Assembly: GCF_003675325.1 (NCBI RefSeq)
Contig: NZ_CP033073.1
Coordinates: forward strand, 2,666,001 to 2,730,000
Reading direction: 5' to 3'
From: Streptomyces dangxiongensis
Lineage (GTDB): Bacteria; Actinomycetota; Actinomycetes; Streptomycetales; Streptomycetaceae
DNA length: 64,000 nucleotides
The position numbers and the translations under genes are program-made. This document shows, in pieces, positions 27,013 through 35,811 of the stretch (position 1 is the stretch's first letter; each line of letters starts with the position of its first letter). The notes beneath the pieces were generated by a model that saw nothing but the letters and a program-made list of their open reading frames with translations, was not told the origin of the DNA and ran no database searches.

Positions 27013-27132
27013 TTCCTCGCCAATACGGATCACTCCGTACCTGCGCACCTGGCCGTACCTGTGCTGACCAGCCACGCAACGATCGCGACGGACGTGACGG
27101 AGTCCTGCCCACACGCCACTGGAGCACCGCCC

Positions 27133-27876
27133 ATGCCCGACAACCACGCCACCAACAACGCGCCCGCCCACCGCCGCAGGGGTCTGTTCGGCCTGGCTCG
27201 CCGATCAGCAGCAAGCTGGAGCGAACGAGCCTCTAACGAGGCTTCGTCCGCGCTTGCCCCCGCCCCAGGGGTGGCGGGGGAAGAGGCCGGGCGCCAGGGG
27301 GCGCCCGAGCCTGGGGTAGGAATGCCCGAGCCCAGCACCGCGCCCGTCGCCGCCTGCCCCGCCCCGCCCGCCGAGCAGATTGCCGATGCCCGACCGCCTG
27401 CCGAGCAGCCCGCCGATGTCCAGCCGCCCGTCGAGCAGCTTTCGTGGCGCGAGATCGACGCCCCCGTACTACCCGCGCTGATGAACCGCAAGCGCACCAC
27501 CGAGAAGCGCGACCAGGACAAGACCATCCGCTTCACTCCGACCGCGGTTCGCATCATCGCCAAGGAGGCCGAGCGGCGTGGTCAGAAGTTCGCCGGGTTC
27601 GTCGGCGACGCCGCGCTCGCCGTCGCCCTCGGCAAGGCGGGCGCGGTCGGCAGCCCGGAGGACGATCCGATCCGCCCGCTGATCGAGGCCATCGAGGCAC
27701 ACACGGTTGCGCTGAACCGCATCGGCAGCAACCTCAACCAGATCACCGCAGCCATCCACCGAGGAACAGTGCCCGAGCGTGCCGAGGCGGTGCTGGACCG
27801 CGTCGAGCAAGCAGCCCAGAACAGCTACCGGCTGTTGGACCAGCTCGTGGCGGAGGGAGCTGCGCATGGTGCCTGA
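27133..27876 (+). CDS. MobC-like relaxosome accessory protein
   Basis: 247 residues from ATG 27133 (GGAG upstream). Residues 1-110 are Pro/Ala-rich and disordered. Residues 115-240 match the MobC-type relaxosome domain: a DKTIRFTPTAVRIIAKEAER ribbon-helix start and LNRIGSNLNQITAAIHRGT, the conserved NRIGxNLNQ core. It should bind oriT and help the relaxase, whose gene it overlaps by 11 bp. Confidence 0.8.
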   Translation: MPDNHATNNAPAHRRRGLFGLARRSAASWSERASNEASSALAPAPGVAGEEAGRQGAPEPGVGMPEPSTAPVAACPAPPAEQIADARPPAEQPADVQPPVEQLSWREIDAPVLPALMNRKRTTEKRDQDKTIRFTPTAVRIIAKEAERRGQKFAGFVGDAALAVALGKAGAVGSPEDDPIRPLIEAIEAHTVALNRIGSNLNQITAAIHRGTVPERAEAVLDRVEQAAQNSYRLLDQLVAEGAAHGA

Positions 27877-29578
27877 CGTCTCCACCGGCTCCGACACACG
27901 CGGACTGATCGTCTACCTCTTCGGCCCAGGCCGCCGCGACGAGCACGCCGACCCGCACATCGTCGCCGCCTGGGACATGGCCGGCGCCCCTGACCCCGGC
28001 CGCGATCTTGAGGCCACCTACACCCAGCTCGCCAAGCGCCTCGACCACCACGTCGACCTGCGCACCCGCGAGCTGGGCGGCAACAAGCCACCCCAGCACG
28101 TGTGGCACTGCCCGGTCCGCACCGCGCCAGGCGACCGCTACCTCACCGACGCCGAGTGGGTCGGCGTCGCCCGCCGCATCGTGCACGCCACCGGCATCGC
28201 CCCCGAGGGGGACGAGAAGGCATGCCGGTGGATCGCAGTGCGCCACGCCGACGACCACATCCACATCCTCGCCACCACCGTCCGCGCCGACGGACGCCGG
28301 CCCCGCACGAACCGGGACGGCTGGCGGGCCCAGCGAGAATGCCGCAAGATCGAGGCCGAGTTCGGCCTGCGCCGTCTGAAGTCCGGTGACCTCACCGCGC
28401 CCCGCACCCCCACCGGCGCCGAGCGCGCCAAAGCCGAGCGCCAGGGCCAGACGATCACAGCACGGCAGTGGCTGCGCGAGCAGGCGTACGCGGTCGCCGC
28501 CGCCGTACGCACCGAAGCCGACTACTTCACCGTGCTGCAGTCCCTCGGCATCAAGGTCAAAACGCGCCTCGGCCCGGAGACCGGCGATGTGATCGGCTAC
28601 AGTCTCGCCGCACCCGACGACACCAATGCGTCCGGCGAGCCCGTCTGGTACGGCGGTTCCCAACTCGCCCCCGACCTTTCCATCAACCGCCTCCGCGAAC
28701 GCCTCCCCGTCCAGGAAGTGGCCGACCGCCGGCAGTACGCGGCGGACCACGCCGAGCCATGGCGGCACACCACCGTCGCACTGCACACGGCACACATCGT
28801 CCTCGACTCCGGTGACGAGGCCGCCGCTCAGGGCTACCTGGCCACATTCGGCGACGCCCTGTACAACATCGCCAGCGCCACGACCGGCCCACACCGGGCA
28901 CAACTGCGGGCGGCGGCCATGTCATTCAACCGGGCCCGCCGCTCAGCCATCCGCGCGGACCACCAGGCCGCCACCGCCCTGCGAAAGGCCGCCAAGGAAC
29001 TCGCCTACGCCTCCAGCGAGCCGGGCGGGCTCGCCGTCGCCCTGCTCTTCGCCACCGTGCACCTGGCCCGCACCGCCGCCAAGTGGCACGAGCAGCGCGG
29101 CCACGACCAGCAGGCCGCAGCGGCCGAGGAAGCCTTCCGCCACCTGCATGCGGCCTATCAGCAGGCCGCCGCACCGGTCTTGGCGGACCTCGCCCGCCGC
29201 GCGCCACGGGCCACAACCACCAGCCGCTTCGAGCAGGACCTTCGCACGGTCATCCCCGACCACGCCGACCGCGTCCTGGCCGATCCCGCCTGGCCCGCCC
29301 TGACCACTACCCTCGCCCGCGCCGAAACCGCCGGCCACAACACCCGGCACCTCTTGGCCGAGGTCGCAGCCCACAGGGAACTCGACAGCGCCGAAAACCC
29401 CGCCGAGGTCCTCAACTGGCGTATCACCGCTCAACCGAACAGGCGGACTCAAGCGGCACGCCGGCGCAGCACCAGCAGCGGTGCTCCCACTCCGATCGCC
29501 GTAGTGCATGGGCCGACGGTGCCCCATAACGAAAGCGCCCGCAGCCAGACGCATGGAGGGCAGGGCCCCCGTCGCTGA
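27866..29578 (+). CDS. MobA-type relaxase
   Basis: 570 residues from ATG 27866, overlapping mobC. The relaxase domain (about 10-190) has the metal-site motif RHADDHIHI, preceded by HVWHCPVRTAPGD; these are the HxDxH-type histidines of relaxase/mobilization nucleases. The C-terminal half is helical and Ala-rich. It should nick the element at oriT and lead single-stranded DNA into a recipient through a helper channel. This differs from classical Streptomyces elements, which move double-stranded DNA with an FtsK-like TraB. Confidence 0.85.
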   Translation: MVPDVSTGSDTRGLIVYLFGPGRRDEHADPHIVAAWDMAGAPDPGRDLEATYTQLAKRLDHHVDLRTRELGGNKPPQHVWHCPVRTAPGDRYLTDAEWVGVARRIVHATGIAPEGDEKACRWIAVRHADDHIHILATTVRADGRRPRTNRDGWRAQRECRKIEAEFGLRRLKSGDLTAPRTPTGAERAKAERQGQTITARQWLREQAYAVAAAVRTEADYFTVLQSLGIKVKTRLGPETGDVIGYSLAAPDDTNASGEPVWYGGSQLAPDLSINRLRERLPVQEVADRRQYAADHAEPWRHTTVALHTAHIVLDSGDEAAAQGYLATFGDALYNIASATTGPHRAQLRAAAMSFNRARRSAIRADHQAATALRKAAKELAYASSEPGGLAVALLFATVHLARTAAKWHEQRGHDQQAAAAEEAFRHLHAAYQQAAAPVLADLARRAPRATTTSRFEQDLRTVIPDHADRVLADPAWPALTTTLARAETAGHNTRHLLAEVAAHRELDSAENPAEVLNWRITAQPNRRTQAARRRSTSSGAPTPIAVVHGPTVPHNESARSQTHGGQGPRR

Positions 29579-29601
29579 TCGCTTCCACCTCGTGAACGTA
29601 C

Positions 29602-30129
29602 TCAGTTCCCGTCTTCGGCCGCAGTGATCGCTGCGAGAAGTGCGTCGAGGTCTCCGTTGTAGACGATCACCTCCTCGTCCTCGGCGGGGACGTCGAAGCG
29701 GGCGAAGAAGTCGTCGAGGGCTTCGGGGGTGACAGTCAGCGCGTTGGCGTCCTCGCGCTGGTTGCGTTCGGCCAGGCGCCGCAGCAACTCGGCGCGGTCG
29801 GCCGGGAGGTAGACGACCAAGGGATGGCCGCCCGCCTCGCGGGCGGCCTGCCGCCATGCGTCACGCTCGGTGCGGCGCCACAGACCGTGGTCCAGGACGA
29901 CGTCGTTCCCGCCCTCGATTTCCTTGATGAACCGCGTGCGGATCGCTTCGACGACGGGCCGCTCGCGCTCGAAGTAGGTGTGCTCGGGGTAGTCCACGCC
30001 GTAGCGGCCGTGGAGGCGGTGGACTTCCTCATCGACGGACAGCCGCGTGAAGCCGTGGCCGGCCAGGGTTTGTGCGACGGTGGTCTTCCCCGAGCCGGTC
30101 AGGCCGGCCAAGAGAATGGCGAGGGGCAC
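29602..30129 (-). CDS. Small P-loop kinase-like protein (cargo)
   Basis: 175 residues from GTG 30129 with GGAAGGG upstream. Walker A is LLAGLTGSGKTTVAQ, followed by VVLDHGLW and a lid with arginines (LRRLAERNQRED). The fold is that of small-molecule kinases of the AAA_33 type (zeta-toxin, chloramphenicol phosphotransferase and gluconate kinase relatives). The substrate is unknown. It lies downstream of four glycosyltransferase genes on the same strand, 47 bp after the last one, and may belong to that operon. Confidence 0.8.
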   Translation of the reverse strand: MPLAILLAGLTGSGKTTVAQTLAGHGFTRLSVDEEVHRLHGRYGVDYPEHTYFERERPVVEAIRTRFIKEIEGGNDVVLDHGLWRRTERDAWRQAAREAGGHPLVVYLPADRAELLRRLAERNQREDANALTVTPEALDDFFARFDVPAEDEEVIVYNGDLDALLAAITAAEDGN

Positions 30130-30176
30130 GTGGTCATCCCTTCCGCGACTAGCGTGCGCGAGCAGCGGACATTGTC

Positions 30177-31043
30177 TCAGTCCTGACTCGTGTGCGCGTA
30201 GGGCCGCCAGGTGGTGAAGATGCCGCGGGCCTCCGCGGGCCAGTCGAAGGGCATTCGGTCCAGGCTCACGCGGCGGAAGGCGAACCGAGGGTCACTGATG
30301 TTGATCACGCCGCCGTGTCGGCCGACGTGGGCCAGCAGGCGGCCGGCCTCGTCACGGACGGCGGGGGTGTGTTCCTCCCAGGTGCCGGAAGAGAAGCGCT
30401 GGACCCGGCGGCGGAGATCGTCCAGAACGCCGGCGCGCCACTTGAAGTGGTGGACCGTGCAGATGCGATCCGCATCGGGCCGGTGGCCGGAAGCCCGGTG
30501 GTTGCCGGAAGCTACGGCCACGTCGTGGCGGGCGAGGACGATCTTTCGGGGGTCGCCGTGCAGAAGCCGGTGGGTGAGGTGGCCGCCGAGGGGGTAGGCG
30601 AGGTCGAGTCCGCCTTCGGGCCGCCAGCCGGTCAGGCGTCCGCTCGCGGCGACCCGGTCGAGCATCAGCCCGCCCACCACGCGGTGCCCGGACTTGTCGG
30701 CCTGGGCGATCACCTCAGCGAGCGGGGCGGGGTACTGCTGGAATTCATCAGCGTCGGCGAGCAGGTGCCAGCCGGGCCCGGCCCGGTGCCGCAGGGCGTC
30801 CCTGAGCTGGGTGTTGGTGTGCTCGTGCCACGGGCCGGTGCTGGTGCCGGTGGGGATGATGCCCAGCTCGCGGACGGCGGCCTGGAGCTCGTGCCGGCGG
30901 ATGTCGGGGACGTCGTCGGGGAAGTGGAAGGCGATCAGGAACCGCTCGACGCCCAGCCACCGGTAGTGGCGGACCCAGGCGGCCAGCAGGGGCGGCTCGA
31001 CGGGGCCGACGACGGCGATCAGCGCGGGAGGCGTGCTCAGCAT
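30177..31043 (-). CDS. GT-A glycosyltransferase (GT2/GT92-like)
   Basis: 288 residues. The start resembles family 92-type transferases that handle a polypeptide or polysaccharide acceptor (LLAAWVRHYRWLGVERFLIA). The DxD-type metal site is HLLADADEFQQYP near residue 95. Later HNHR-like and VHHFKWRAG motifs complete the site. It should transfer a sugar from a nucleotide-sugar in the cytoplasm. Its ATG directly follows the stop of the upstream gene (TGAATG), so translation is coupled. Confidence 0.75.
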   Translation of the reverse strand: MLSTPPALIAVVGPVEPPLLAAWVRHYRWLGVERFLIAFHFPDDVPDIRRHELQAAVRELGIIPTGTSTGPWHEHTNTQLRDALRHRAGPGWHLLADADEFQQYPAPLAEVIAQADKSGHRVVGGLMLDRVAASGRLTGWRPEGGLDLAYPLGGHLTHRLLHGDPRKIVLARHDVAVASGNHRASGHRPDADRICTVHHFKWRAGVLDDLRRRVQRFSSGTWEEHTPAVRDEAGRLLAHVGRHGGVINISDPRFAFRRVSLDRMPFDWPAEARGIFTTWRPYAHTSQD

Positions 31044-32273
31044 TCAGGACTCCTTCGTGCGCAGACAGGCGAAGGTGCGGGTGAGGAAGTCGGCCTGCCC
31101 GGCGGCCGACCGCATGCCCAGCAGGCCGGGGGCGTCGGGCCCGGGCAGCGGGGGCGGCTGGCGGATGACGGTGTGCAGTGCGTCGGCGAGCGCGTCCGGG
31201 TCGCCGGCAGCGAACGTCAGAGCCCATGGCTGGCCGTGCAGGCGGGCGGTGAGGGCCGGATCGTGGTCGGAGACGATCAGGGGGACGCCGAGGCGGGCGG
31301 CATCCATGACGAGCCCGGATTCCTTGCCGGTCCCGGGGCGGCGGGTGACCAGAGCGGCGTCGGCGGCGGCATACACCAGCCGCAGCACGGCTTCGCTGAC
31401 CGGGCCGGGCACGGTGTGCACCCGCAGGCCGGGCAGGTCCCGCCACCGCTTCAGGACGGCTTCGTCGAGCGGGGAGCCGGTGACCACCAGGTGCATCGGC
31501 TCCTTCAGCCGGGCCAGGGCGGCGTCGAGGGTGTCGATGTCCTTGTAGGGCCACCAGCCGCCCACCAGGCAGACCACGGCCTCGGCGGCGGGGATGTCGA
31601 ACGCGGCCCGGCCGCCCTCGCGTTCAGCGGCGGACAGGCGGCGGCCGTCGTCGACCGCGAAGCCGCCGACCACCGCGGGCAGCTCGGGGAAGGCCGCGGC
31701 GAACTGGTCGGCTACGGCCTGCGTCGGATACACCGCGATCACCCGCCCCTCGCCCCGGCGGGCGAGCCGGCCGAGCAGCCGTACGGCGGCGTCCTCGGTG
31801 GTGACCGCCTCGTGGACGAACCGCAGGTGCGGCTGGCCGCCCAGGAGGGCGGCGGCGCCGTGTAGGGCCTCGCTCGCGGTCAGGATCACCACCGCGTCGG
31901 CGCCGGGCTCCAGCCGGCGGGCGGCTCGCAGGGCCGCCCCCTCAGTGAGGCAGCGGGCGAGGAGGGTGACCTGCTGCGGCAGCCGCCGCAAGAGGCGGGG
32001 CCAGCGGCGCGACTGGAAGACCCGCTGTCCGGCCGCGGAGAGCGCGGCGGTCAACCGGGCGGCGGCCAGCAAACCGCCCGCCGCACGCCCGGCCGATCCG
32101 GTGACCAGCCGGGAACCCGCCTCGCGCAGGGAACGGACCAACTCGGCGCCGATCCCGTGCGGGGCGATGACCAGAGTGCCGGGCCGGGCCTGGGCGAGGG
32201 CCACCAGCGTGCGCTGGTGGTGCCCGCCCAGGCGGTTCGCGTACGGCTCGATGAGCACGAGCGGACCCGTCAT
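31044..32273 (-). CDS. GT-B glycosyltransferase (GT4-like)
   Basis: 409 residues from ATG 32273. The GT-B fold shows the N-terminal LGGHHQRTLVAL motif and the C-terminal donor domain with VCLVGGWWPYKDIDTLDAAL and the E-x7-E-like segment KESGLVMDAARLGVPLIVSD. No membrane helix is evident. It overlaps the upstream gene by four bases and abuts the downstream one, so it belongs to the four-gene glycosyltransferase operon of the element. Confidence 0.8.
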   Translation of the reverse strand: MTGPLVLIEPYANRLGGHHQRTLVALAQARPGTLVIAPHGIGAELVRSLREAGSRLVTGSAGRAAGGLLAAARLTAALSAAGQRVFQSRRWPRLLRRLPQQVTLLARCLTEGAALRAARRLEPGADAVVILTASEALHGAAALLGGQPHLRFVHEAVTTEDAAVRLLGRLARRGEGRVIAVYPTQAVADQFAAAFPELPAVVGGFAVDDGRRLSAAEREGGRAAFDIPAAEAVVCLVGGWWPYKDIDTLDAALARLKEPMHLVVTGSPLDEAVLKRWRDLPGLRVHTVPGPVSEAVLRLVYAAADAALVTRRPGTGKESGLVMDAARLGVPLIVSDHDPALTARLHGQPWALTFAAGDPDALADALHTVIRQPPPLPGPDAPGLLGMRSAAGQADFLTRTFACLRTKES

Positions 32274-32974
32274 CCGGACACCGCCTGATCCCCGTGGGCG
32301 GCGGTGAACCTCTCGCGCAGCCATGCGGGGTCGTTGAGGTGGTCGAACCGCTGCGGATCGCGGGCGGCTTCGCGGGCGAAGGTGACGCCTTCCCGGGCCC
32401 CGGCGGCGGCGTAGGCGGCGAACTCGCCGCTGCGGCTCGTCGTCCATGCCTGAAGGCGCTGGCAGGCGTCGTCGTCGGCCATCCCGTACTCGCTGCCGCG
32501 GGCCAGCATCGCGCACTCGCGGAAGCCAGCCTTCCAGGCGTGAAAGGGGCTCTGGTTGAACCTCGTGATCCCGGCGGTGTGCTGGGCGAACTCGATCCGG
32601 CCGGGCAGGGCGGCGAGCACGTCCACGGCCTCGCCCATCTCCCGCAGGGCACTGCGGCGGATCAGCTTCAGCCCGCCGTAGCCGTAGGTCAGGCCGTTGA
32701 CCGGGTTGACCGCCCGCCACACCCGCATGGACACCCCGTCGTCCAGCGGCTCCACCGTGGCCGGGTCGAAGGCGGCGTCGATGGCGAAGTCGCCGTCGGC
32801 GAGGAAGAACTGCTCGCGGTCGACGACCTCGGCGCACAGCCGGTAGGCCCGGCGCATCCCGTGCACGCCGTGCAGGCGCTTGACGGTCCCGCCCAGCGTC
32901 CGCTGGAGCCGGGAGTGCAGGGAGTTGGCCATCGGCTCGTCGTATGAGAGGAGCACCGCGTCGAAGCCGGTCAC
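32270..32974 (-). CDS. Phage-type GT-A glycosyltransferase-like protein
   Basis: 234 residues from GTG 32974. Features are FDAVLLSYDEPMAN at the start, QFFLADGDFAID (DGD in place of DxD) near residue 60 and RVWRAVNPVNGLTYGYGGLK near 95. The last motif is one I associate with glycosyltransferase-like proteins of large tailed phages. A C-terminal helical region follows. GTGA overlap with the upstream gene's stop (32971-32974) shows coupling. The acceptor is unknown. Confidence 0.65.
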   Translation of the reverse strand: MTGFDAVLLSYDEPMANSLHSRLQRTLGGTVKRLHGVHGMRRAYRLCAEVVDREQFFLADGDFAIDAAFDPATVEPLDDGVSMRVWRAVNPVNGLTYGYGGLKLIRRSALREMGEAVDVLAALPGRIEFAQHTAGITRFNQSPFHAWKAGFRECAMLARGSEYGMADDDACQRLQAWTTSRSGEFAAYAAAGAREGVTFAREAARDPQRFDHLNDPAWLRERFTAAHGDQAVSG

Positions 32975-34122
32975 GAGATGGCCTCCAGGTAGCGGGCGGC
33001 GACCAGAGCGGGGGTGAAGTCGGCGGTGGAGGCGTGGGCCCGTTTGGCGTGCACGGCGTGGAACTCGTCGTCGGTGGCGAGGCGTTCGGCCAGAGCGACG
33101 GCCTCGGCCGGGGTGGTGAAGCACAGCTCGGGATCGATGTGCTCGGCCAGCCAGCCCAGCCGGGGCGAGATGACCGGCAGGCCCATGCCCTGGCAGTCGA
33201 TCACGCTCATCGACCAGGGGCAGCCGGGCCTGAACGGGGCGATGCCGAAACGGGCGCCGGCCAGCAGATTCTTGTAGCGGACGCGGTCGCCCCGGTCGGA
33301 GACGACCTGGACGTGCGGCAGGGCGGCGAGCTTGTCGCGCATCTTCTCCGGGCTGTCGTCCAGCCCCTTGCGTTCGGCCCGGCGCTGGCCGAACAGGTCC
33401 ATCACCCGCAGCCGGACGGTGCCGGAGGCGACCAGGTCGCGGGCCAGATCCACGAACTGCTCGGTGCCGTAGTGCGCGTACAGCCGGTGGTTGTAGACGC
33501 CGATCGCACCGCCGGCCGCGGGCCGGGCGGCGGGGTCGCGGACCAGGCGCTCATCGCGCGGGGCGGGCACCACCCGCAACCGGTCGCCCAGGTCCACGGT
33601 CATCCGGGCGGCGGCGGCCGACACCCAGGAGGCGGCCGTGGAGGAGTGGACCATCACGCGGTCGCAGGCGGCCAGACCGGCGGCGAACGCCAGCAGCACC
33701 GGCCTGCCGAGCCCCGTGTCATTCAGAGACGGGTCCAGCAGGAGCTGACCGCCGTCGGTGAAGGAAAACGGCAGGTAGTGGCAGTACCCGGCGAGCAGGG
33801 CATCCGATCCGGCCTCCAGCATGGCCGTGCGGATCGCCGGAGCCTCCTCGACCTGGTTGGCCACCACCACATCCGGCCGCTCGGCCCGGATCAGCGCCAC
33901 AAGCTCGTCGATGTCGGCCGAGAACCGGGCCCGGTACTTCGTTCCCGGCACCTTCGTCCGGTGGAAGCCGCAGCGGGCGTCCCCAGCCGCCGCCGGGGCG
34001 GCGACGGTCACCTCGGCGCCGGCGTCCACCAGGGCCGGGGCCAGCAGGTCCGCGAAGATCCAGCCCGAGTCCGCCGACAGCCGGTCGGGGTTGGAGATGT
34101 TCAGCAGGTACAGCACGCGCAT
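32971..34122 (-). CDS. GT-B glycosyltransferase, first gene of the cargo operon
   Basis: 383 residues from ATG 34122. The start MRVLYLLNISNPDRLSADSG and the donor-domain segment FGIAPFRPGCPWSMSVIDCQ are typical of GT4-like enzymes. The gene is divergent from the XRE regulator gene, and their 150-bp spacer must carry both promoters. It heads a tightly packed operon running to 30177 or to the kinase at 29602. Confidence 0.78.
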   Translation of the reverse strand: MRVLYLLNISNPDRLSADSGWIFADLLAPALVDAGAEVTVAAPAAAGDARCGFHRTKVPGTKYRARFSADIDELVALIRAERPDVVVANQVEEAPAIRTAMLEAGSDALLAGYCHYLPFSFTDGGQLLLDPSLNDTGLGRPVLLAFAAGLAACDRVMVHSSTAASWVSAAAARMTVDLGDRLRVVPAPRDERLVRDPAARPAAGGAIGVYNHRLYAHYGTEQFVDLARDLVASGTVRLRVMDLFGQRRAERKGLDDSPEKMRDKLAALPHVQVVSDRGDRVRYKNLLAGARFGIAPFRPGCPWSMSVIDCQGMGLPVISPRLGWLAEHIDPELCFTTPAEAVALAERLATDDEFHAVHAKRAHASTADFTPALVAARYLEAIS

Positions 34123-34270
34123 GGGGCGTCGCCTCCCTCATCTGCCCGGACGGGTCGATCCGGGTCGGTGAGGGAAGGAAACCGGTGACGTGAGCCGTGA
34201 CGAGATGATGAACTTGGATCACTCACGGTTCATTCATGCTCACCAACAAGTGACGCGGGGCGGGGCTTCG
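34123..34270. promoter_or_regulatory. Divergent promoter region of the cargo module
   Basis: This short region between the glycosyltransferase operon and the XRE-deformylase pair holds both starts. It is AT-richer around 34205-34250 than its surroundings. No clear palindrome is seen. Confidence 0.4.
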
Positions 34271-35245
34271 ATGGACGCGCACAGCGAGGAGATCACCGTC
34301 GAGCAGGCGGCCGAGGGCTTCGCGGCCGAGGTGGCCAGGTGGCGGGAGGTGCGCGGCATGTCCAAGCGGGCGTTAGCCAAGGCCATGGGCTTCGACCCGT
34401 CCTACGTCAGCCACATGGAGTCCGGCCGCACCAAGCCCACCGAGGAATTCGCCCGGCTCGCCGACGAAGCCCTGAACGCCGGGAAGGCGATCTGGCGCCG
34501 CTGGTGCGACTACGAGCAGGCCCGCACCCGCGACAGGCGCCCGCCTGCGGCCCCGCCGGCCCCGCGCAGGCCCGAGCAGCCGTACGCCACCGGCTCCGCC
34601 CTCGTGGTCAACCACGACGCCGCCCACCTGAAGTACGACGGCCGCTCGTACCGGCTCACCATGCGCCGGCTACTGCGGAACACCGGCGCCGAACCGGTGA
34701 CTCGCTACCTGATCCGCATCAGCGTCGACCGCTACCCCGGCGACCCGGAGCGGTCCAACGCGCACTACCGGGCACACCCGCTGACCTGGAATGAACTCGA
34801 CCTCACGGCTACCTGCCGGGGCGAGGCCATGCGCTGGCAGGCCAAGCACGACCGCGACGCCTTCAAGGAAGTCTGGTTGCTGTTCGACAACGAACACGGC
34901 CGCTTCCCGCTCTACCCCGGCGAATCCGTGTGGATCGAGTACGCCTACACCGTCGGCGACGACAAGTGGGGCAACTGGTTCCAGCGCGCCGTCCGTCTGC
35001 CCACCGAACAACTCGAAGTCCAGCTCGCCTTCCCCGCCCATCTCGACCCGGTGGTCTGGGGCACCGAGACCTCGATGACCGCCGAAGCCTCTCCGCTGCG
35101 GACCCCGCCCGTCCGCACCGACGACGGTGACCTACGGCAATTCACGTGGATCACGGCCACACCCGCTCTGCACGCTCGGTACCGTCTTGAGTGGCGGTTC
35201 AGGGCACGGCCCGAACGCGAAACGGATCAAGGGGAGTTCAGGTGA
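34271..35245 (+). CDS. XRE-type regulator with large beta-rich C-terminal domain
   Basis: 324 residues from ATG 34271; GTG 34190 with GGGAAGGA upstream would add 27 residues and is equally possible. The HTH domain (about 15-75) has the conserved GMSKRALAKAMGFDPSYVSH. After a Pro-rich linker comes a 200-residue domain rich in beta strands and aromatic residues (YRLTMRRLLRNTG ... WIEYAYTVGDDKWGNWFQRA). I recognise no name for this domain; it may sense a ligand or a protein partner. Its stop overlaps the start of the deformylase gene (GTGA). Confidence 0.75.
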   Translation: MDAHSEEITVEQAAEGFAAEVARWREVRGMSKRALAKAMGFDPSYVSHMESGRTKPTEEFARLADEALNAGKAIWRRWCDYEQARTRDRRPPAAPPAPRRPEQPYATGSALVVNHDAAHLKYDGRSYRLTMRRLLRNTGAEPVTRYLIRISVDRYPGDPERSNAHYRAHPLTWNELDLTATCRGEAMRWQAKHDRDAFKEVWLLFDNEHGRFPLYPGESVWIEYAYTVGDDKWGNWFQRAVRLPTEQLEVQLAFPAHLDPVVWGTETSMTAEASPLRTPPVRTDDGDLRQFTWITATPALHARYRLEWRFRARPERETDQGEFR

Positions 35246-35811
35246 TTGACGTGCGGCCCAGCCAGCAGATGCGAGACCTCGGAGTCGTCCAGCACGGCGC
35301 CGGCATCCTCGCCGAACCGGCCCGCGCCTTCGACCTGCCCGCCGAGCGCGACGAGGCCGAGCGCATCACCGACGAACTGTTCGCCGCCATGGAGCGGATC
35401 GGTCAGGTCCACCCCTTCGCCAAAGGCATGGGCATCGCCGCCCCGCAGATCGGCATCGGCCGGGCCGCCGCAGTCGTCCAGCCGCCCGGCGCCGCACCCG
35501 CCATCATCCTGCTCAACCCGAAGATCACCGACCACTCCGAGGAGATGGACGAGCAGTACGAGGGCTGCCTCAGCTTCTTCGACGTCCGCGGCCTCGTCCC
35601 CCGCCCCCTGAAGATCACCGTCGAGACCACGGCCCTGACCGGCGAGACCGTCACCACCGTGTACGAACGCGGCCTCGCCCGCCTCGTCCACCACGAGATC
35701 GACCACCTCGACGGCCTGCTGTACACCGCCCGCATGCGCGCCGGCGTCGAACCGATTCCCGTGGAGGAGTACAGGCAGACCGGACGGGCCTGGGCATACG
35801 ACAGCGCCTGA
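35242..35811 (+). CDS. def: Peptide deformylase (element-borne)
   Basis: 189 residues from GTG 35242. All three deformylase motifs are present: GIAAPQIG (motif 1), EGCLS (motif 2, metal Cys) and HHEIDHLDG (motif 3, HExxH), so the iron/zinc site is complete. It would remove formyl groups from N-terminal methionine or from another formylated substrate. It is coupled to the XRE regulator rather than to fmt, so it is not the housekeeping copy. It could protect against deformylase inhibitors or act in the biosynthesis of the neighbouring cargo product. Confidence 0.87.
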   Translation: MIDVRPSQQMRDLGVVQHGAGILAEPARAFDLPAERDEAERITDELFAAMERIGQVHPFAKGMGIAAPQIGIGRAAAVVQPPGAAPAIILLNPKITDHSEEMDEQYEGCLSFFDVRGLVPRPLKITVETTALTGETVTTVYERGLARLVHHEIDHLDGLLYTARMRAGVEPIPVEEYRQTGRAWAYDSA

